This document shows, one piece after another, positions 51,495 to 55,241 of a stretch of DNA of 55,241 bases; position 1 is the stretch's first letter, and every line of letters begins with the position of its first letter. The translations under genes were made by a program, and so were the position numbers. The stretch is from an uncultured SAR86 cluster bacterium. Lineage in GTDB: Bacteria; Pseudomonadota; Gammaproteobacteria; Magnimaribacterales; AG-339-G14. The stretch is taken from contig CABZRA010000004.1 in NCBI GenBank assembly GCA_902527995.1, positions 1 through 55,241 of the forward strand. The letters are read 5' to 3'. The notes beneath the pieces are model-generated. The model ran no database searches. It saw nothing but the letters and a program-made list of their open reading frames with translations, and was not told where the DNA came from.

Positions 51495-52646
51495 CTAAGC
51501 GTTTGCTTGAGCTTCTTGAATTGCTGCAAGCATCTCATCTGAATCTTTTTTAACTTCTTCAGATGATTCAAGAGGTTTAGAAATTTCTGCCCAGTCAATT
51601 TCGTAATCGCTAGTTGCATTTTCGTATTCTAGGATACCCAACTCTTCGTATCTTGGCCTTATTGATTCAGTTAATAGTCCAATTCTTTTAAGATTAGGCA
51701 TTACTCTAGAAAATAAGAAACTTCTAAATTGGTCAAGCCCCCCGTTATTTAGTTGGAAAACTCTGGCCTCTTCTTCAGACATCTTTAAAAATTTTGACAT
51801 TGCTTTAGTGTTGATCAATCTTTCTTTAGAGACCACACAAGCTTCAAAAGCGAATTCAGCTCTTTCCTCTATTTCTTCAGGAGATAAAGTTTTTACAAAA
51901 TCTTCTAAGTAATTTATACCAAAAGTGACGTGTCTAGCTTCATCTCTAATTATGTAGTGAAGAAGTGTTTGTAATAAAGGGTCCCTTGCTGATAATTTCA
52001 TATTTGTGAAAGCTGCGAGAGCAAGTCCTTCAATAATAATCTGCATTCCAATGAACTTTAGATCCCATCTTTCGTCGGTAAGTATTTTGTCTAATAAAGC
52101 TTTTAAATTAGGGTTAATGGGATAATGAAACCCAATTTTTTCCTGCAAATATCTGTTAAAAACTTCTACGTGTCTAGCTTCGTCAAAAGTTTGTGAAGCC
52201 GCATACATTTTTGCGTTGAAGGTAGGAGCACAGCTAGCGATCTGAGAAGCAACCAAAAGCGCTCCTTGTTCACCATGCAAAAATTGACATAAAACTTCAG
52301 CAGTTTCGTGCCTATCAAATTCAATTTTTTCTTCGTCCGATAAAGCTTTATATGAGTCTAATTGTTCATGAGGAAATTCTACTCCATCAACTCCTAGAAG
52401 CTTCTCATCCTTTGGATGATTGTAACTCCAATCAAGATCAATCGATCCATTCCAATTGAGTTCTTTTCCTAATTCATAAAGTTTTTTTATTCTATTTTCA
52501 GCAACCGTGTAGTCCCAATTGTAAGATCCAGTAAGGGGCGTGTTGAAAATCTCAACTACGTCTTCAACGTCTTTTTCTTTAAGGTCTAGTTCATCATCGA
52601 AATAGACTAAATCTTCAGGTGGCCCAGGTCTTTTAGTAATTTTCAT
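51495..52646 (-). CDS. ferritin/R2-like di-iron protein (putative oxygenase/oxidase)
   Basis: Four-helix di-iron ligand pattern: E in HGEQGAL, ExxH in FDEARHVEVF, E in IIIEGLAL, ExxH in RDEARHVTFG. Confidence 0.75.
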   Translation of the reverse strand: MKITKRPGPPEDLVYFDDELDLKEKDVEDVVEIFNTPLTGSYNWDYTVAENRIKKLYELGKELNWNGSIDLDWSYNHPKDEKLLGVDGVEFPHEQLDSYKALSDEEKIEFDRHETAEVLCQFLHGEQGALLVASQIASCAPTFNAKMYAASQTFDEARHVEVFNRYLQEKIGFHYPINPNLKALLDKILTDERWDLKFIGMQIIIEGLALAAFTNMKLSARDPLLQTLLHYIIRDEARHVTFGINYLEDFVKTLSPEEIEERAEFAFEACVVSKERLINTKAMSKFLKMSEEEARVFQLNNGGLDQFRSFLFSRVMPNLKRIGLLTESIRPRYEELGILEYENATSDYEIDWAEISKPLESSEEVKKDSDEMLAAIQEAQANA

Positions 52647-52693
52647 TGATATAAATTATTCCTTTGCAGCAATAAAGTCAATAGATAAGAAAG

Positions 52694-54457
52694 CTATACT
52701 GAAGCTTTGTTTTCAGCGAATAATTCAGTTAGCTGCTCTAACATAACTCCCCCTAGTTCTTCTGCTCGGTGAATAGTTACAGCTTTAGAATAATATCTTG
52801 TAACATCATGCCCGATTCCGATTGCTATCAGATCGACATCTGTTTTATTTTCTATGTCTTTTATTACTGATTTTAAGTGATTATCTAAATAACTAGTGGA
52901 ATTGGTCGATAAAGTACTGTCATCCACGGGAGCGCCATCAGAAATTACCATTAAAATTTGTCTTTGTTCCGGTCTTTTGAAAAGTCTGCTGCAAGCCCAA
53001 AGTAAAGCTTCACCATCAACATTTTCTTTCAAAAGGCCCTCTCTCAGCATCAAGCCTAAGTTCTTTTTTGCTCTTCGCCAGGCAAGATCAGCAGGTTTGA
53101 AAATTATATGACTTAAATCGTTTAACCTTCCTGGGTTATTTGGTTTACCGCATTCGACCCAGAGTTTTCTGCTGTCACCGCCTTTCCAATGCTTCGTTGT
53201 AAAACCAAGTATCTCCGTCTTAATATTACATCTATCGAGAGTAGCTCCAATGATGTCAGCAGAGATAGCAGCTGTTGTCATGGATCTTCCTCTCATAGAA
53301 CCTGAACTATCTACTAAGATCGTTACAATTGTGTCTTTAAATTTGGTATCTTTTTCTTGTTTAAAACTCAATGGGGTGAGAGGGTCTGTAATAATTTTTG
53401 TCAATTTTGAAGTATCCAAAATACCTTCATCTTTATCGTATTCCCAAGACCTATTTTGTTGTGCCAACAAAAGTCTTTGCAGTCTATTTGCTAGTTTTGC
53501 TATTACATTTTTACTTGGGTCAATTAACTGGTCTAATCTTAATCTGAGTCTTTTCAATTCTTCTTGGGCACATAGATCTTCGGCATCTACAACTTCATCA
53601 AAATCTCTACAAAAAACTTTATATTCATGGCTGTTTTCGATGTTAAATAATTCTTCAAGCTTAGATCTATTCTCGATCCAGTTTTCATCATTTTCTTCTA
53701 CTTCTTCCTCTTCAAATTCCATTTCTTCAGAAGTTTCTGATTCTGTCGGTGTTTCTTCCGAGGAGCCTTGTTCTTCTTGAGATTCATCCTCTTGATTATC
53801 CTCCTCTGTATCATTCTCATCATTGTCATCTTCAGAGGAATTTTCTTCTTTTTGTTCTTCTTCTTCTTCAAATTTAATATCTAGTTCATTAAGTAAATTT
53901 TTAATGGTTTCCAGGTAAAGCTCTTTATTTTTAAGATTTTCTTTTAAGAGGGGGATGAATTGTTTTTCAAGTTTTCTTAAATCTTTATCTAAAGGTTTGA
54001 GAATATCTTCTTCAAGAGGAACAAGTTTATTTTTCAATATTTTATGTTTCAACCATATATCGAGAGTCTTATTAACACTCTCAAGAGCAGATTTAGGTTC
54101 AAACAAAGGAAGTTCATCGACAAAATTTTTACGAAGATTATTTTTCAAGCCTTTGAATTGAAGTGAGCCTAAAATTTCAATTCGAACATTATTTTGTTCA
54201 TTCAAACTTTGATCTAGTTCTAAAACTCCGGTTGAACTATTTTTGCGTTCGTATGAAAATTTTTCTTTTAAAGCTACTTTGTCAGCTTTTGCTCTACTGA
54301 GAGCTAAATTTTCTAGAGACAAGTCATTTAAAGGAACTGAGTTTGATTGAATTGAGTCATGGCCAAAACTTATTTCTAGTTCTTGTTTTAAAGAAATTGC
54401 TCTAGTAGAAGACGAAAGCGCTTCTTTAATTACTTGTTCTTTTGATCTGTCACTCAA
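52694..54457 (-). CDS. cobT: CobT-like cobaltochelatase/VWA subunit
   Basis: C-terminal [71 protein letters not shown]; acidic linker. Confidence 0.93.
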   Translation of the reverse strand: MSDRSKEQVIKEALSSSTRAISLKQELEISFGHDSIQSNSVPLNDLSLENLALSRAKADKVALKEKFSYERKNSSTGVLELDQSLNEQNNVRIEILGSLQFKGLKNNLRKNFVDELPLFEPKSALESVNKTLDIWLKHKILKNKLVPLEEDILKPLDKDLRKLEKQFIPLLKENLKNKELYLETIKNLLNELDIKFEEEEEQKEENSSEDDNDENDTEEDNQEDESQEEQGSSEETPTESETSEEMEFEEEEVEENDENWIENRSKLEELFNIENSHEYKVFCRDFDEVVDAEDLCAQEELKRLRLRLDQLIDPSKNVIAKLANRLQRLLLAQQNRSWEYDKDEGILDTSKLTKIITDPLTPLSFKQEKDTKFKDTIVTILVDSSGSMRGRSMTTAAISADIIGATLDRCNIKTEILGFTTKHWKGGDSRKLWVECGKPNNPGRLNDLSHIIFKPADLAWRRAKKNLGLMLREGLLKENVDGEALLWACSRLFKRPEQRQILMVISDGAPVDDSTLSTNSTSYLDNHLKSVIKDIENKTDVDLIAIGIGHDVTRYYSKAVTIHRAEELGGVMLEQLTELFAENKASV

Positions 54458-55140
54458 TCTTGATCTATTAAATTACTAATTGAGTCCGAGGTTTCTTGAT
54501 CAAAGCATCTTTGAAAATACTCAGCAATAATTGGCTTTTCTGTTTCATCACATTTATTCAAAAAGCTCAATTCAAAAGAAGAAACTAGATCGGAAAAAAT
54601 TTGATAATTTTCTGCCCAACTAATTACTGTTCTTGGAGACATTAGGTTTGAAATATCCCCATTCTTAAATCCCTCTCTAGTGAGATTTGCGAGCTCAATC
54701 ATATTTTTAACTATTTCAGAACCTTTTTTATTGTCTAAATTTTTAACCTTTGACAAAACCACCTTGGTCTCAAGCTCAACACTAAGGTAATTTAAACATG
54801 ACACAATCTGCCATCTATCCATTTGTCCTTGGTTGATTTGTTGTGTGCCATGATAAAGTCCAGTGCTATCGCCAAGACCTACTGTGTTGGCCGTTGCAAA
54901 AAGTCTAAAAAATGGATTTGGGGTTAGAACCCTATTCTGATCTAAAAGCGTAAGTCTTCCATCAACTTCTAAGACCCTTTGTATAACAAACATCACGTCA
55001 GGTCTACCAGCATCGTACTCGTCAAAAACAAGAGCTGTTGGGTTTTGAATTGCCCAGGGAAGGATTCCTTCTTGAAACTTTGTGACTTGCTTATCTTTTT
55101 CTAATGTTATTGCATCTTTTCCAAGAAGATCCAATCTGCT
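54454..55140 (-). CDS. cobS: CobS-like AAA+ ATPase, 5' half missing
   Basis: [14 protein letters not shown]...[67 protein letters not shown]; frame stops shortly upstream without a Walker A. Confidence 0.9.
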   Translation of the reverse strand, partial: SRLDLLGKDAITLEKDKQVTKFQEGILPWAIQNPTALVFDEYDAGRPDVMFVIQRVLEVDGRLTLLDQNRVLTPNPFFRLFATANTVGLGDSTGLYHGTQQINQGQMDRWQIVSCLNYLSVELETKVVLSKVKNLDNKKGSEIVKNMIELANLTREGFKNGDISNLMSPRTVISWAENYQIFSDLVSSFELSFLNKCDETEKPIIAEYFQRCFDQETSDSISNLIDQD

Positions 55141-55241
55141 GATGGGACTGGCAATATTTGCAACCTGAGCTCAAACTAGATGCTAAGGCAATCAATTGTT
55201 TCGAAGCAATATCAAGAACATCGGTGCTAAAAACACTCGCA
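55134..55241 (-). CDS. partial frame with CMD/AhpD-like motif, abutting cobS out of frame
   Basis: Only open minus frame over the last ~100 nt reads ASVFSTDVLDIASKQLIALASSLSSGCKYCQSH, similar to CMD-family 'GCxYCxxH' proteins. Confidence 0.45.

Noticed and set aside
53250-53780. 176-aa plus-strand ORF
   Set aside because: Antisense to cobT; Ser-rich composition is just the complement of the acidic Glu/Asp linker.

Overview
AT-rich gammaproteobacterial chromosome segment, about 55 kb and densely coding, with many 1-14 bp gene overlaps. It carries conserved housekeeping blocks: tatABC-hisE-ubiB-ubiE; orn; miaB-phoH-ybeY-corC; oxyR/katG; coaD; mutM-tolC; thiC; parE-parC; argD; mpl; rpmE2; thiolase; tsaE-nnrD; acs-folK-dksA; thiE-thiD; argC-erpA-anmK-M23 peptidase-tyrS. 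A complete 16S-23S-5S rRNA operon follows, with no tRNA in either spacer. The right end is a minus-strand cluster: partial cobS, cobT, a ferritin/R2-like di-iron protein and a type II pantothenate kinase. I saw no tRNA, CRISPR array, transposon or riboswitch. The points most worth a second look are: (1) the orphan CobS/CobT AAA+/VWA pair next to a putative di-iron oxygenase and an unusual PanK; (2) an apparent out-of-frame junction at about 55,130-55,145, where cobS loses its Walker A half and a CMD/AhpD-like 'GCKYCQSH' frame takes over (assembly chimera or real rearrangement); (3) a pair of phage-like genes (Rep-accessory-like and MazG-like) between housekeeping genes; (4) DksA with a Lys/Ala-rich N-terminal tail and L31 with an acidic Ser/Glu tail; (5) long rRNA processing stems with a competing hairpin, and a covarying change in 16S helix 36. 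Product names come from reading the translated motifs; no database search was run.
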